The notes: generated from the letters alone by a model not told the origin. A DNA stretch of 64,000 bases from Bacteroides sp. (GCF_030151085.1 NZ_JASLER010000008.1:1-64000); one strand, 5' to 3'. Positions 8,637 through 18,088 are shown, counted from the stretch's first letter. Translations and numbers: made by a program.

Positions 8637-9005
8637 TTAATAATTTACTGTAACTGTATAGACATTATTTGTCTCACCGTTTGGAGACACTACCGTATAT
8701 TCTACCGGATTGGTAAAATCCTGCACTTCGCCCGATGCAGGCGTTACTACTGCTCTTTCAGACACAACGATCTCGGGGCGAATAGTTGTTTTATCAATTC
8801 CTTTCGGAATGGTAAGTGACACTGTGCGGGCTTCCTGATCAATGGTTGCATCAAAATAAATATTCTGATTCTGATAAACTCGAAAGCGGGTCAAGTTAGC
8901 ATTTACGCTTGGTGGAATCACCAATCCGTCTTCCGGTCTTGTGCAACTGCTCATTATGCATACAAGCATAATAAACAGATAGATATATTTTTTCATATTT
9001 CTCAT
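8637..9005 (-). CDS. Small Ig-like lipoprotein (DUF5018-type), operon 1
   Basis: 122 aa. Lipobox CIMSSCTRP, followed by one compact beta-sandwich. The pattern 'LTRFRVYQNQN... IPKGIDKTTIRP' with the ending YTVVSPNGETNNVYTVTVNY resembles the single Ig-like DUF5018/cadherin-like modules often found near glycan-binding lipoproteins. It is short for a glycan-binding protein, so it may be a spacer module or a subunit. Met4 (start at 8996) is an alternative start. It lies between susD (5 bp) and the last lipoprotein (12 bp). Confidence 0.7.
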   Translation of the reverse strand: MRNMKKYIYLFIMLVCIMSSCTRPEDGLVIPPSVNANLTRFRVYQNQNIYFDATIDQEARTVSLTIPKGIDKTTIRPEIVVSERAVVTPASGEVQDFTNPVEYTVVSPNGETNNVYTVTVNY

Positions 9006-9009
9006 TCAA

Positions 9010-10815
9010 TTAATTAGTTGCTGTTGATAATTTAGGCCAGTTCGGATTTTGTTGAAGCGCAGGGTTCATCAATATTTCTGATGTGCCAAGTGGGAATAGA
9101 TAATCCTTCTTTAAGAAGATCATTGGTCTTTTTACATTCACAATATTGTAAAAACCTCCGTCGTGCGGTTTGGGTACATCGTATCCTTGGATGTATTTGC
9201 CGTTCATCACTTCCTCGGCTATTCTCCAGCGACGGATGTCGAAGAATCGGAAATCTTCAAAAGCCAACTCTATACGACGCTCATGCCAAATCTTCTTGCG
9301 CATCTGATCTTGAGTCAGATCAGTAGGTAGATCGGGCATACCTACACGGTTGCGAATCTTGTTGACTGCATCGTAAACCGCTTGGGAAGGAGTAGCGTCA
9401 AGTTCATTCTGTGCTTCAGCAAAATTCAACATCAATTCACTTAAGCCGAAAATACGGGTGAAGTTTCTACGACAGTTGCCGCGACCACCATTGTTAGGAT
9501 CTGAGTCCGAAAACATAGGATCGATGTACTTCTGTAAACAAAATCCAGTGAGAACAGCTTCTGCCCAACCGTGATTATTTGAATCCGAACCGCCTGCCCA
9601 TGGTTGATAAGTATATTTATCATACACTGCACCCGGAAATGCAAGGGTAGCCTTGAAGCGAGGATCACGATCTTTTCCCTGTTTAGCATTAGTCAAGTCA
9701 TATCCACTTTCGGGATGCGAAGGCATCAATCCACTAGGGTACATCTCAAATTCCATAGCCAACTGATAGCTGCCGTTCATCCAGTGGAAACCATTTTCCG
9801 TACGATTTCTCCACTGTGCATTAATACCTTCCCAACGATTGTCAATAGTAGGGTGAGAAAGCCAAATAATTTCCGGTGTATATTTAAACTGTCTATCAAC
9901 AAATTTGCGATAATAGTATTCCCAAGTCCCTAGTTCCAACTTTGTATCATCTGGTTCAGCTAGCGGAGAATCCAAAGAATAGGTGGGATCGTTCATAACC
10001 ATTTTACAAGCCTCAACAACCTTTGCCCATCTTGATTTATCATAATTCATATAACACTGGATATCGGTATACTCAGACGATACGGGAGTATCTGTATTAA
10101 ATAATGGACTGGCAGCCTGAAGACGTAAACGAGCTATGCAAGCATAACAAGCTGCACTGGTAGCCATACCCACCTGATTGGGCGTGGCAACAACATTAGA
10201 AGGAAGATTTCTAGCTGCTTCTTCCAATTCGCTACATACCCACTCTACCGACTCTTCAAACGTATTACGTCGCTGATTGATCAGCTCTGCATAGTCGTTA
10301 GGATTCACAGAATGGTCTAAGATGATAACCCCTCCAAAACGTCTGATAAGTTCCTCATAGAAGAATGCACGTAAAAATCTGACTTGCGCTTTCATGAGAA
10401 CTTTATCCGATTCAGCTCCTTGCGCTCTATCTACATTTTCCAAGAACAAATTGGCCTTGCGAATTCTTTTATAAGTGTTTTTCCAGTAACCAATAGTAGG
10501 AATAGAACTTTCCTCACCATCGCCACCGCCGTCATCAGGCGTCCACATTCCAAACTGGACTTTGTCTGTCCACAATGGGGCATAGCCACCGATTCCATCA
10601 TCTGCAGCACAGTCATATATCACTCCGCGAGCGGTCACATTATAGGCGTTACCATACATCTCAGAGTATATGTCATTCATTACTTTTTTTGCCTCTATCA
10701 CTGTCGCAAAAGCTTTATCGATATCCATATCATTACTTGCAGGTTTATCCAAATAGTCCTGACATGAGCATAAGAGCAGTGTAAGCCCTAACAATAAATA
10801 ATTTTTCTTTTTCAT
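9010..10815 (-). CDS. SusD/RagB-family outer-membrane glycan-binding lipoprotein, operon 1
   Basis: 601 aa, typical of SusD. Lipobox LLLCSCQDYLDKP. The N-terminal helical region has TPR-like helices (FLRAFFYEELIRRFGGVIIL is recognisable SusD sequence). The C-terminal RagB signature is RKKIWHERRIELAFEDFRFFDIRRW, ending with NPALQQNPNWP. SusD proteins sit on the cell surface as a lid over the SusC barrel and deliver oligosaccharide. It is encoded directly after susC (12 bp). The substrate cannot be read from sequence alone. Confidence 0.95.
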   Translation of the reverse strand: MKKKNYLLLGLTLLLCSCQDYLDKPASNDMDIDKAFATVIEAKKVMNDIYSEMYGNAYNVTARGVIYDCAADDGIGGYAPLWTDKVQFGMWTPDDGGGDGEESSIPTIGYWKNTYKRIRKANLFLENVDRAQGAESDKVLMKAQVRFLRAFFYEELIRRFGGVIILDHSVNPNDYAELINQRRNTFEESVEWVCSELEEAARNLPSNVVATPNQVGMATSAACYACIARLRLQAASPLFNTDTPVSSEYTDIQCYMNYDKSRWAKVVEACKMVMNDPTYSLDSPLAEPDDTKLELGTWEYYYRKFVDRQFKYTPEIIWLSHPTIDNRWEGINAQWRNRTENGFHWMNGSYQLAMEFEMYPSGLMPSHPESGYDLTNAKQGKDRDPRFKATLAFPGAVYDKYTYQPWAGGSDSNNHGWAEAVLTGFCLQKYIDPMFSDSDPNNGGRGNCRRNFTRIFGLSELMLNFAEAQNELDATPSQAVYDAVNKIRNRVGMPDLPTDLTQDQMRKKIWHERRIELAFEDFRFFDIRRWRIAEEVMNGKYIQGYDVPKPHDGGFYNIVNVKRPMIFLKKDYLFPLGTSEILMNPALQQNPNWPKLSTATN

Positions 10816-10827
10816 TTCATCACTTTT

Positions 10828-13800
10828 TTAGAATGATACTTTAACTCCTACATTGATTACTTTCATCAAAGGATAGCTGGCGTTTGTGTTTTCGGGGTCA
10901 TATACCGGAACTTTATCCCAAGTCACCAGGTTTATTCCATTGACATAGAAACGAGCATCAGTTCCTCTGATGGCTTTCATCCAACTTTCAGGAAGTGCGT
11001 AACCAATCTCTATATTCTTCAAACGGATATAGTTACCGTTTTTTAACCAGAAGGTACTGCTTCTGTTCCCATCGTTACCTGTCGATCCTATTGCGGGGAT
11101 AAGACGAGGCAGGCTTGCATCGCGATTCTCCGGTGTCCAGCGGTCTAACCACTCAACGATAGGTGTACTGTTTTCGTTGTTGAACGGCATGTTGGCACCA
11201 GTTCTGAAATCGTAGTTCACATTGGCTGCTCCCTGAAACAGACAGCTAAAGTCGAAGTTCTTGTATTTGAAACCCATTTTCACACTGTACATTATTTCGG
11301 GAACATTGGTAAATCCTATCGGATGCTGGTCATTATCGTCTATGACACCATCACCATTTATATCTGCATACTTGATATTTCCCGGGTAAAGAGGACCGAA
11401 CTGAGCAGGACTTCTCAATATCTCTTCTTCTGATTGGAACAATCCTTCAGCGATAAACCCTCTTGCTTGACCTACACGGTAGCCTACCTGCTGCAAGTAT
11501 GGATAAGCTCTCGGAGTTTCCGGTCTTTCAAGTATTTTATTACGGGCAAAAGAGAACATGCCGCCTACGAAGTAATCAAAGTTCTTGTTTAATCTTTCAT
11601 GCCATGTTCCGTCCAACTCGATACCTTTATTTTCTACCGCCCCTGCATTGGCTGTAATCGCAGGTCCTCCATAAGTAGCCGGAACAATATCTATATTTGT
11701 AAGGATATTGGTTCTTTTTTCATAGAATACATCGGTAGTCCACTCGAAACGGTTATTAAACCAACGGGAGTCGAAACCGAAATTGAACTTGTGAGCGGTT
11801 TCCCACGTCAAGTCAGGATTTCCATTACGAGATTCTTTCAGTCCACCGCCGTTTCCTGTTCCACCTTTGTTGGTACCGAATTTAGCATCTCCACCGCCAC
11901 CCCAACGACTTTCGTAGAAGAAACGTTCGCCACCAATATTGTCATTACCTACCAAACCATAACTTGCTCTCAGTTTCATGTAATCCAGCACTTTATTTGC
12001 TTTGAACCAATCTTCTTCCGTAAAGACCCATCCAACAGAAGCAGAAGGAAAGAAACCGAATCTATTGCCTGGAGCAAAGTTCTCAGAACCGTTGTAACCA
12101 GCGTTCACCTCAGCCAAATATTTGTCTCTGTAACCATAAGTCACACGACCAACTATTCCTAAGCGGCGATAAGCAACTTCTTGATCGCGTATAGTATTCT
12201 CCTGCATATTCATCAAAACCAAACCGGAAACGGCATGCTGTTTGTCACTTCCAAACGCATTACTATAGCGTATAGAAGGCTCAATTACGTATCGGGTATT
12301 GTAGGTATTAATATCTCCTCCAAATCCTAACGGATTGCCGATTACCATATGAGGATAGGTTTCTACATTAGGACCGAAAGTATACATATCGTCATTCTTA
12401 TTGTGATTATATATATACAAATTGTCAAAGTCGAAAGAGAAATCAACATTAACGCTTAGTCCCTTTACCCATTCCGACAAATCGGCAGCGGCACCTAATG
12501 TAGCAGTAATAGCCGAGTCTGCTTCTTTTGAATACCCATGAGACACCAAATGGGCAAGCACATTGTGATTAGTCGTAGGAGGAGCTCCCCACGTTCCATC
12601 AGGATTACGAATAGGTGTCACATTGGGACTGGCTACACGCACACGTTCAAAGATGGCATTCACGCCAGACGATGGACGACGCTTGTCGCCAATTACACCT
12701 GCCAAGGTCAATTTGGCGGACATAACATTATTCAACCGGAAGTCAAGGTTGCTTCTGAAGTTATACTTGGTATAGCTCACATTGGTACTATAATTATCAT
12801 TATAAGCCCCCCGGCGGAATATACCTTCCTGCCTCAACACATTAGCAGCCACAAAATATTGCATTTTCTCCGATCCACCGGTGATGCTGGCATTGTACTG
12901 TTGCATATAAGCATTTTTCTTCAGTACTTCATCATACCAATTGATATCAGGATACAAGAAAGGATTTCCTCCTCCATTCTTATATATGTTCAATTGATCC
13001 TGTGAATATTTAGGAGATTGACCATTGTTCACCAAAGCTTCATTTGTCAACACGGCCATATCATACGCACCTACCAATTCAGGCATGGAAGAGGGTGATT
13101 GTAGACCAAAATCGGCCGAGAAGGAGATGACGGGTTTACCCACTGTACCGCGTCTGGTGGTAACAAGTACCACACCATTCGCACCACGCACACCATATAC
13201 AGCTGTAGCCGAAGCATCTTTCAAGATACTGATATTCTCTATTTCCGAAGATTCCATCATAGCAAGTCCCTCTTTACCACGGTCAATACCATCAATCAAG
13301 ATAAGCGGATCTTGTCCGGAACCGAATGTACTGATACCACGAATATACAAGGTAGCCTGATCCGCACCCGGTTCACCGGAACGCTGTACGGTAATCAAAC
13401 CCGGTAATCGTCCGGCTAAGGCATTGGATACATTGGACACCGGACTTTGTTTAAGTTCCTTTACAGAAACGGTTGCGATAGCACCCACCACAGAAGCTTT
13501 CTTTTGTTGTCCATATCCTACTACTACAACCTCATCCAGTTGTGTCTGATCCGGAGACAGAGAAATTCGGAAGAAATTATCGCTTGCTTTAACTACCTGC
13601 AGGTAATCTTGATAGCCTATATAAGATACTCGCAATGTATCTCCCGTTCGGATATGATCCAACTTAAACACTCCATCCATATCGGTGATTCCACCAATCG
13701 TACTGGTTGTTACTCGAATTGTGGCACCAATCAAGGGCTGACTGGTTTCATCCAACACCAAACCTTGGATTGATTTCGTCTGCTGTGCATGAGCAACACC

Positions 13801-13872
13801 AGCTATAAGCAGCAATGCGCTTATGCATACAAGCTGCCCAATTGTTCTTTTTATATTTGTTAGTGTTCTCAT
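10828..13872 (-). CDS. SusC/RagA-family TonB-dependent outer-membrane transporter, operon 1
   Basis: 1014 aa. Signal peptide ending AGVAHAQQ, then a carboxypeptidase-regulatory-like beta-sandwich (about 33-110), the region DEVVVVGYGQQKKASVVGA, a plug domain with the SusC signature ILIDGID and ISILKDASATAVYGVRGANG, and a 22-strand barrel ending in VKVSF with a terminal Phe. There is no STN domain, unlike the second SusC in this window, so it is probably not coupled to an anti-sigma factor. It imports a glycan energised by TonB. It starts 3 bp after the upstream lipoprotein gene, so the two are probably co-translated. Confidence 0.96.
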   Translation of the reverse strand: MRTLTNIKRTIGQLVCISALLLIAGVAHAQQTKSIQGLVLDETSQPLIGATIRVTTSTIGGITDMDGVFKLDHIRTGDTLRVSYIGYQDYLQVVKASDNFFRISLSPDQTQLDEVVVVGYGQQKKASVVGAIATVSVKELKQSPVSNVSNALAGRLPGLITVQRSGEPGADQATLYIRGISTFGSGQDPLILIDGIDRGKEGLAMMESSEIENISILKDASATAVYGVRGANGVVLVTTRRGTVGKPVISFSADFGLQSPSSMPELVGAYDMAVLTNEALVNNGQSPKYSQDQLNIYKNGGGNPFLYPDINWYDEVLKKNAYMQQYNASITGGSEKMQYFVAANVLRQEGIFRRGAYNDNYSTNVSYTKYNFRSNLDFRLNNVMSAKLTLAGVIGDKRRPSSGVNAIFERVRVASPNVTPIRNPDGTWGAPPTTNHNVLAHLVSHGYSKEADSAITATLGAAADLSEWVKGLSVNVDFSFDFDNLYIYNHNKNDDMYTFGPNVETYPHMVIGNPLGFGGDINTYNTRYVIEPSIRYSNAFGSDKQHAVSGLVLMNMQENTIRDQEVAYRRLGIVGRVTYGYRDKYLAEVNAGYNGSENFAPGNRFGFFPSASVGWVFTEEDWFKANKVLDYMKLRASYGLVGNDNIGGERFFYESRWGGGGDAKFGTNKGGTGNGGGLKESRNGNPDLTWETAHKFNFGFDSRWFNNRFEWTTDVFYEKRTNILTNIDIVPATYGGPAITANAGAVENKGIELDGTWHERLNKNFDYFVGGMFSFARNKILERPETPRAYPYLQQVGYRVGQARGFIAEGLFQSEEEILRSPAQFGPLYPGNIKYADINGDGVIDDNDQHPIGFTNVPEIMYSVKMGFKYKNFDFSCLFQGAANVNYDFRTGANMPFNNENSTPIVEWLDRWTPENRDASLPRLIPAIGSTGNDGNRSSTFWLKNGNYIRLKNIEIGYALPESWMKAIRGTDARFYVNGINLVTWDKVPVYDPENTNASYPLMKVINVGVKVSF

Positions 13873-13875
13873 AGC

Positions 13876-15345
13876 TTATTTCTTCTTAAAAATAATTTTC
13901 TGGCAATTCCAACCACCGGGAGTGATATCCACACGTAATTCATGTCGTCCCTTTGTGAGAGAGAGAGTGACAGGGTCTGCGGGCGCATAGAAGTCCCAGT
14001 TACCGGTACCTACTCCGCCTATTCCGGATTTACCTTCTATTTTCTCACCTCCGTCCAGCGAAAGCCAGAAGGGTTTATTTCCTTCGTTAGAATAGAACAT
14101 GAATGCGTCATAATCACCATCTTCAAGTACATTGATGGTATACGTACACCACACATCGGGACCATCGTTGTTACCGAGTACGCTGGTATAGAGGTTGCCA
14201 TCATTGTTACGCTTAATGGCTCCACCACTACCACGGTTTTCGTTATTGATAAAGTCTGCAGCTGTCAACTGTAACGTTCCAGGGATATTGTTGTAAGTCA
14301 GATAATCATATCTAGAGATTTCTTTACCGCCGGAAATGATTCCAATTTGCACAGGTACAAGCCAATAACCGTCTGTTTTAGCATCATTATTTACCCAAAG
14401 ACGTTTATTTTGTTGCATAGGCATCGTCAACATTTCTATTGCCGCCGGTATCTCACTGGTAGTTTCGGCCAATTTAGCTCCATCGTAATAAAGTACATAA
14501 CCATCGATACCCGTAATAATCGGATCTTTGTGAATCCGGATATATTCGGTAGTCTTACCTGAGATATCATTGCTATTGATAGCTGGATTTAATCCTACAA
14601 AGTCGGCTCCATCGTCATATCCGTCAATAGTTACTATAGGTGCATTGGCCAGTGTTTCTTCTGCTGCAGAAGAATTACCGGAATAATCGATGGCGTATAC
14701 CTTCAATGGTTGAGTGATGTCACCCATGATGGAAGCAGCATGAGTTTCTGCATCTACAGTCATGGACGAAGCCCCCAATTCAATCCTAAATTCCTTCACA
14801 TCAATATCTGCAGGACTTTTCCATACAGCGAAAGCTGTTTCGTCTCCCATTTTGTAACCGGTCAGATCAATCACTGTACCGGGACTTACATTATCGTGCA
14901 CCCATGGTTTGGCACTGATGGTAACGCCATAAGCAAGTTGACCATTCTTGTTTTCTGTTTTAACCATAAACGTGTACTTCTCGTAGTTAGTCAAGCCGGT
15001 AAAGACAACTTCCGTATCAGTACCTCCTACTACTTGTTCTTGACCAGTGTTCTGGTTAGTCACATGGATTGCTTTCAACGAATCTGTCAAGGCTACATTC
15101 CATGTCAATTTGATCTGTCCGTCAGCTCCCTCGACAGCCAACTTGTCTACATCACTGGGCGGAATAAATTCATACTGCCCTGGCACATCTGTTACCGGAA
15201 ACTTGTATTCGTCACAGGCATAGAGGGCGAAACCAAGACATACCAGCGGCACAACTATCCGGTAGCGGCGCTGTAGCTCTTGAACATACGGAAAACTCCG
15301 AACTCGTTCTTTTTCGCTTTTGTTTTCTAAAAGGTGTTTTTTCAT
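13876..15345 (-). CDS. Surface glycan-binding lipoprotein with FN3-like repeats and C-terminal CBM-like domain
   Basis: An upstream ATG at 15375 gives 499 aa; I prefer 15345, which gives MKKHLLENK and 489 aa. The predicted lipid Cys is in LGFALYACDEY, about 44 residues in, so the signal has an unusually long charged n-region. Two Ig/FN3-like modules follow (KLAVEGADGQIKLTWN, then a similar module), then a middle beta domain. The C-terminal ~120 residues resemble a CBM6/CBM35 sandwich (YTINVLEDGDYDAFMFYSN, then GRHELRVDITPGGWN). No catalytic motif is present. It is the first gene of the operon, before susC; glycan-binding proteins usually come after susD. Role as a surface glycan-binding protein is inferred. 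Confidence 0.8.
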   Translation of the reverse strand: MKKHLLENKSEKERVRSFPYVQELQRRYRIVVPLVCLGFALYACDEYKFPVTDVPGQYEFIPPSDVDKLAVEGADGQIKLTWNVALTDSLKAIHVTNQNTGQEQVVGGTDTEVVFTGLTNYEKYTFMVKTENKNGQLAYGVTISAKPWVHDNVSPGTVIDLTGYKMGDETAFAVWKSPADIDVKEFRIELGASSMTVDAETHAASIMGDITQPLKVYAIDYSGNSSAAEETLANAPIVTIDGYDDGADFVGLNPAINSNDISGKTTEYIRIHKDPIITGIDGYVLYYDGAKLAETTSEIPAAIEMLTMPMQQNKRLWVNNDAKTDGYWLVPVQIGIISGGKEISRYDYLTYNNIPGTLQLTAADFINNENRGSGGAIKRNNDGNLYTSVLGNNDGPDVWCTYTINVLEDGDYDAFMFYSNEGNKPFWLSLDGGEKIEGKSGIGGVGTGNWDFYAPADPVTLSLTKGRHELRVDITPGGWNCQKIIFKKK

Positions 15346-15411
15346 AATACACTTTTCATTAATTGTAATTAACAAACTCTTTTTACTATTTTATTATAAT
15401 AAAAGCAAGAG

Positions 15412-15419
15412 CAAAATTA
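15412..15419 (-). promoter_or_regulatory. -7 element of SusC/SusD operon 1
   Basis: The minus strand reads TAATTTTG and matches TAnnTTTG, 66 bp before the 15345 start. The 11-12 bp repeat array lies just upstream of it and covers the expected -33 position. Confidence 0.5.
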
Positions 15420-15437
15420 AAGTTGAGTTCTTAATAA

Positions 15438-15480
15438 ATCACATAATAATCACATAACAAATCACATAAAATTCACATAA
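15438..15480. repeat. 11-12 bp tandem array (ATCACATAA), four units, in operon 1 promoter
   Basis: CACATA recurs at 15440, 15451, 15463 and 15474 (spacing 11, 12, 11). Counted from the proposed -7 box it spans about 20 to 60 bp upstream, on the same face of the helix. This is a plausible array of activator sites. The rest of the 15376-15833 gap has AT-rich sequence and a set of inverted repeats at 15697-15795. Confidence 0.75.
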
Positions 15481-15696
15481 AGCCAATTTAATATTATATT
15501 AATTTTATATTAATTTAGGCAATTCTAGTGAATTTAGAATAAATCACCTCAGTAAAAAGCAGCCAATTTATAAAATTACCAAAAAGTGATTTGTTTAAAA
15601 GTTTATGATGCCACTGATATGATAGCATTGAATTGTAAAAGTGCGAATATTCAAAGGAATTGCATTAGGAAGCCATTGATAAGTATTCTGTTTCTC

Positions 15697-15795
15697 GACT
15701 CTTTATCCCGAGAAAATGCTTTTGTATTTATCCCCGTATTCCCATATATTGAATGACATAGCTTCAATAAACGGGAATACGGGGATAAAAGAGTC
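15697..15795. promoter_or_regulatory. Overlapping inverted repeats (possible alternative hairpins)
   Basis: The arms at 15727-15743 and 15773-15789 are a perfect 17-bp inverted repeat (TTTATCCCCGTATTCCC). The loop holds a second 7-bp stem (TATTGAA/TTCAATA). A third segment at 15697-15709 (GACTCTTTATCCC) can pair with 15782-15795 instead, so two stems compete for the same arm. It lies about 40 bp after the stop of the minus-strand acetylesterase-like gene but has no T run, so it is not a classic terminator. Confidence 0.65.
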
Positions 15796-15833
15796 TTTAT
15801 ATATTAGATAATGATAAACTATTCGTTATTTTT

Positions 15834-17285
15834 TTAGAATATATTTATTTGATCATTCTCTGCAGGCAATTTATAATAAAAGCCTACACTAAAGTTATAT
15901 AGCGGATATTTCTTTCCATAAATAATACTTCCTTTTCGGTCTTTCGGCTCATAATCAGGGCGAAGTGTTGTCTCAAAACTATCGCGTGGATGCACAAAAG
16001 TACCGTTCTGCATCTCATCTAAATCTTCATATTTAAAGAAAGCCTTATACGGATCGCTATCACGCAGATTTCCATGCCCTTGCAATCCATCTTTTCCCTT
16101 CGGACGGTCTTCTATAAATGAACGAGTACCGGCATATACTACAATGACATCTCCTACTAAGAGCTGCTCACAGGTCAATACCACATCATCGCCGTCTATC
16201 TCTACCTGTTTGATAGTTTGTTTGTTTTCCTGACGATAATCATGTAAATATACCTCAAAGCCATAGTCCCGGATCTTAGGTATCAAATTAACATCAAACA
16301 CCAATGGATGAACCGGCACATGATACTTGATACGTATTTGGGTGGGAAGTTTTTCTCTCGCAATTGCCGTAGGTTGCAAAGGTTGAAATGCCTTGCCTTG
16401 TACTTGAGATTGATAGTACACTTTTCCTAGCATCTCACCAAACCAACGATAACCATTGCTATCAAGATGACCACCCCGGTCGGTCATGGGATAAATGGGA
16501 CCGGCACAAATAATATCATCGTTTTCGTTAGCCGCTTCCAGTTGAGCCATCGAGATGGCAAGTGTATCACGCATATATTGTGCCCCCGTCTGATAGGTAA
16601 TAAACACCGGTTTATCAGTCTGATCATACTGTTGCTGTATGTCATTTTGCATATTATTCTTTATATTCACAAGCAGTTTCTTATACTCTCGTTTATCAGT
16701 CGTATTGGGTACGTTAGCACGTAATCCCTTTTTCGGATTCGGATCATAGTTGAACTCTCCTTGCATCCAAAAAATTGCAGGACAAATGATCTTCGCATTT
16801 GCTTGGGCAGCTATCTTGGCTGCCGATTGCAATGACGTTTCAAACTCTTTATACGCAGTACGCGTTTCCGACTCTTTGGAGAGTTCTTCTACGCTTGCTC
16901 CGCTCACCCCTACCGATGTAGCTAGAATGTTGGGCATCTTGGGTTGTTTCAACCGAAGATGGTTGACGGCTCCCAGTAATGGACATTCGGCTATAGTACC
17001 TGCTTGCCTACTCTTGAAATGCTTCTCATGAGCAAAAGCCTCGGAAACAGTTCCCACCAAGGGTTCAAATGTAAGTTCTCCTGTGTTTCCATAGTTTATC
17101 CACACTTGGTTACCCAACATGTAATTGCCTTTGAGGTGTTCCGTTGAGATAACCGGATAGGCTTGATGTCCCGTCGAAAGACTCTGCCCATTCATTACGA
17201 ATTGCATAAACACTCGATCTTTGTCTCCCTCAGAAGCAAACAGAGAAGTACAGCAGAATAGGATAAAAAGAAATACTTTCTTCAT
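15834..17285 (-). CDS. Secreted SGNH/sialate-O-acetylesterase-like hydrolase
   Basis: The start at 17285 gives MKKVFLFILFCC plus a signal peptide ending around FASEG (483 aa). The longer frame from 17321 is less likely. The N-terminal domain has SASA/SGNH features: the nucleophile region FVMNGQSLSTG, WMQGEFNYD (block with Gln/Glu as in acetylesterases) and TDRGGHLDSNGYRWFGE with the D-x-x-H pair. The C-terminal part looks beta-rich. Family knowledge: such enzymes remove acetyl esters from sugars such as sialic acid or plant polysaccharide. The substrate is inferred only. It lies next to SusC/SusD operon 1, so the two may act on the same glycan. Confidence 0.75.
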   Translation of the reverse strand: MKKVFLFILFCCTSLFASEGDKDRVFMQFVMNGQSLSTGHQAYPVISTEHLKGNYMLGNQVWINYGNTGELTFEPLVGTVSEAFAHEKHFKSRQAGTIAECPLLGAVNHLRLKQPKMPNILATSVGVSGASVEELSKESETRTAYKEFETSLQSAAKIAAQANAKIICPAIFWMQGEFNYDPNPKKGLRANVPNTTDKREYKKLLVNIKNNMQNDIQQQYDQTDKPVFITYQTGAQYMRDTLAISMAQLEAANENDDIICAGPIYPMTDRGGHLDSNGYRWFGEMLGKVYYQSQVQGKAFQPLQPTAIAREKLPTQIRIKYHVPVHPLVFDVNLIPKIRDYGFEVYLHDYRQENKQTIKQVEIDGDDVVLTCEQLLVGDVIVVYAGTRSFIEDRPKGKDGLQGHGNLRDSDPYKAFFKYEDLDEMQNGTFVHPRDSFETTLRPDYEPKDRKGSIIYGKKYPLYNFSVGFYYKLPAENDQINIF

Positions 17286-17317
17286 GATTACATATATTAA
17301 GTATATTAAGATTAACG

Positions 17318-17419
17318 TCATTTGTCCATGCTTCGAGTCAGCAGAATCTCTCTATGCAACATCTTGGTTGCCTCGCTCGTGAGCCAATAGTAATGATTGG
17401 AGACATACCATCGATTCAT
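17318..17419 (-). CDS. Possible 33-aa leader ORF before the acetylesterase-like gene
   Basis: ATG at 17419 to TGA at 17318: MNRWYVSNHYYWLTSE plus a Lys/Arg-rich end. The stop overlaps the alternative ATG at 17321 (ATGA), which would allow translational coupling. It could equally be a chance ORF; no homolog is known to me. Confidence 0.25.
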   Translation of the reverse strand: MNRWYVSNHYYWLTSEATKMLHREILLTRSMDK

Positions 17420-17601
17420 AGTGATTATAATTTAAATAAAAAATTCTATGTATTCGAAACACATTACAAAGAAAAGCTCCTAGCATTAATTTAAACCTTA
17501 ATATTCCATTAAATTAGGGTTAATGTATTGAATTAATGTGTTTTCCTTTCCAAAGGCCCCAATATCCTTAGCAGCACACTATCATACTTTTTCACCTACC
17601 T

Positions 17602-17815
17602 AAGAAAACATTTTATTGATACAAAGAAAAGTTTTCTTTATCGCAAGAAAAACTATATATCAAAACTTGAAATATAAATTTCAAGCCGTGAAATATAGAA
17701 TTCAGCTAATGAAATATATGTTTCAAGCCCTGAAATATAGATTGACTAGTAACTAAGAAATGTTTCGGAAGCGTAGCAAGAAAGTTTACTTCAAATAAAA
17801 GAAAAGTTTGGTAAT
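17602..17815. repeat. 21-22 bp tandem array, about ten units, core GAAA-N6-TTTC
   Basis: The G of GAAA falls at 17604, 17626, 17647, 17669, 17690, 17711, 17732, 17757, 17780 and 17801 (steps 22, 21, 22, 21, 21, 21, 25, 23, 21). The central units are 14-bp palindromes or close to it: GAAATATAAATTTC, GAAATATAGAATTC and GAAATATATGTTTC. One extends to a 20-bp palindrome. It lies in the 767-bp divergent gap between the acetylesterase-like gene and the ROK operon; apart from a weak 33-codon ORF and a promoter the gap holds no other feature. Confidence 0.85.
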
Positions 17816-18039
17816 CACTCAAAAATAGCTAAGCACATGATTTCTAGCGTAATTTGTTAACGAACACAAACACAACTATTTTATGCTGTACAAAAAAATG
17901 TTACCAACATTGATTATAAAGCATTTAATACACCAAGCACACACCTCCGTCTGCCAGTATTAAATATTAATTAGTGATTAGTGACATATATTACACACAA
18001 ATTACTCCATTTACATACATGCAGATTGAAATAAATCCA

Positions 18040-18047
18040 TAGCTTTG
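18040..18047 (+). promoter_or_regulatory. -7 element of the ROK-MFS-SIS operon
   Basis: TAGCTTTG matches TAnnTTTG 41 bp before the ROK start codon. No clear -33 TTTG at the ideal distance. Confidence 0.5.
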
Positions 18048-18088
18048 CATACAACCTTAGTAAATCAACCTATTAATACTATACTATC

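Noticed and set aside
15727..15789. Invertible segment or IS ends
   Set aside because: The spacer is 29 bp with an inner stem; better explained as an RNA hairpin.
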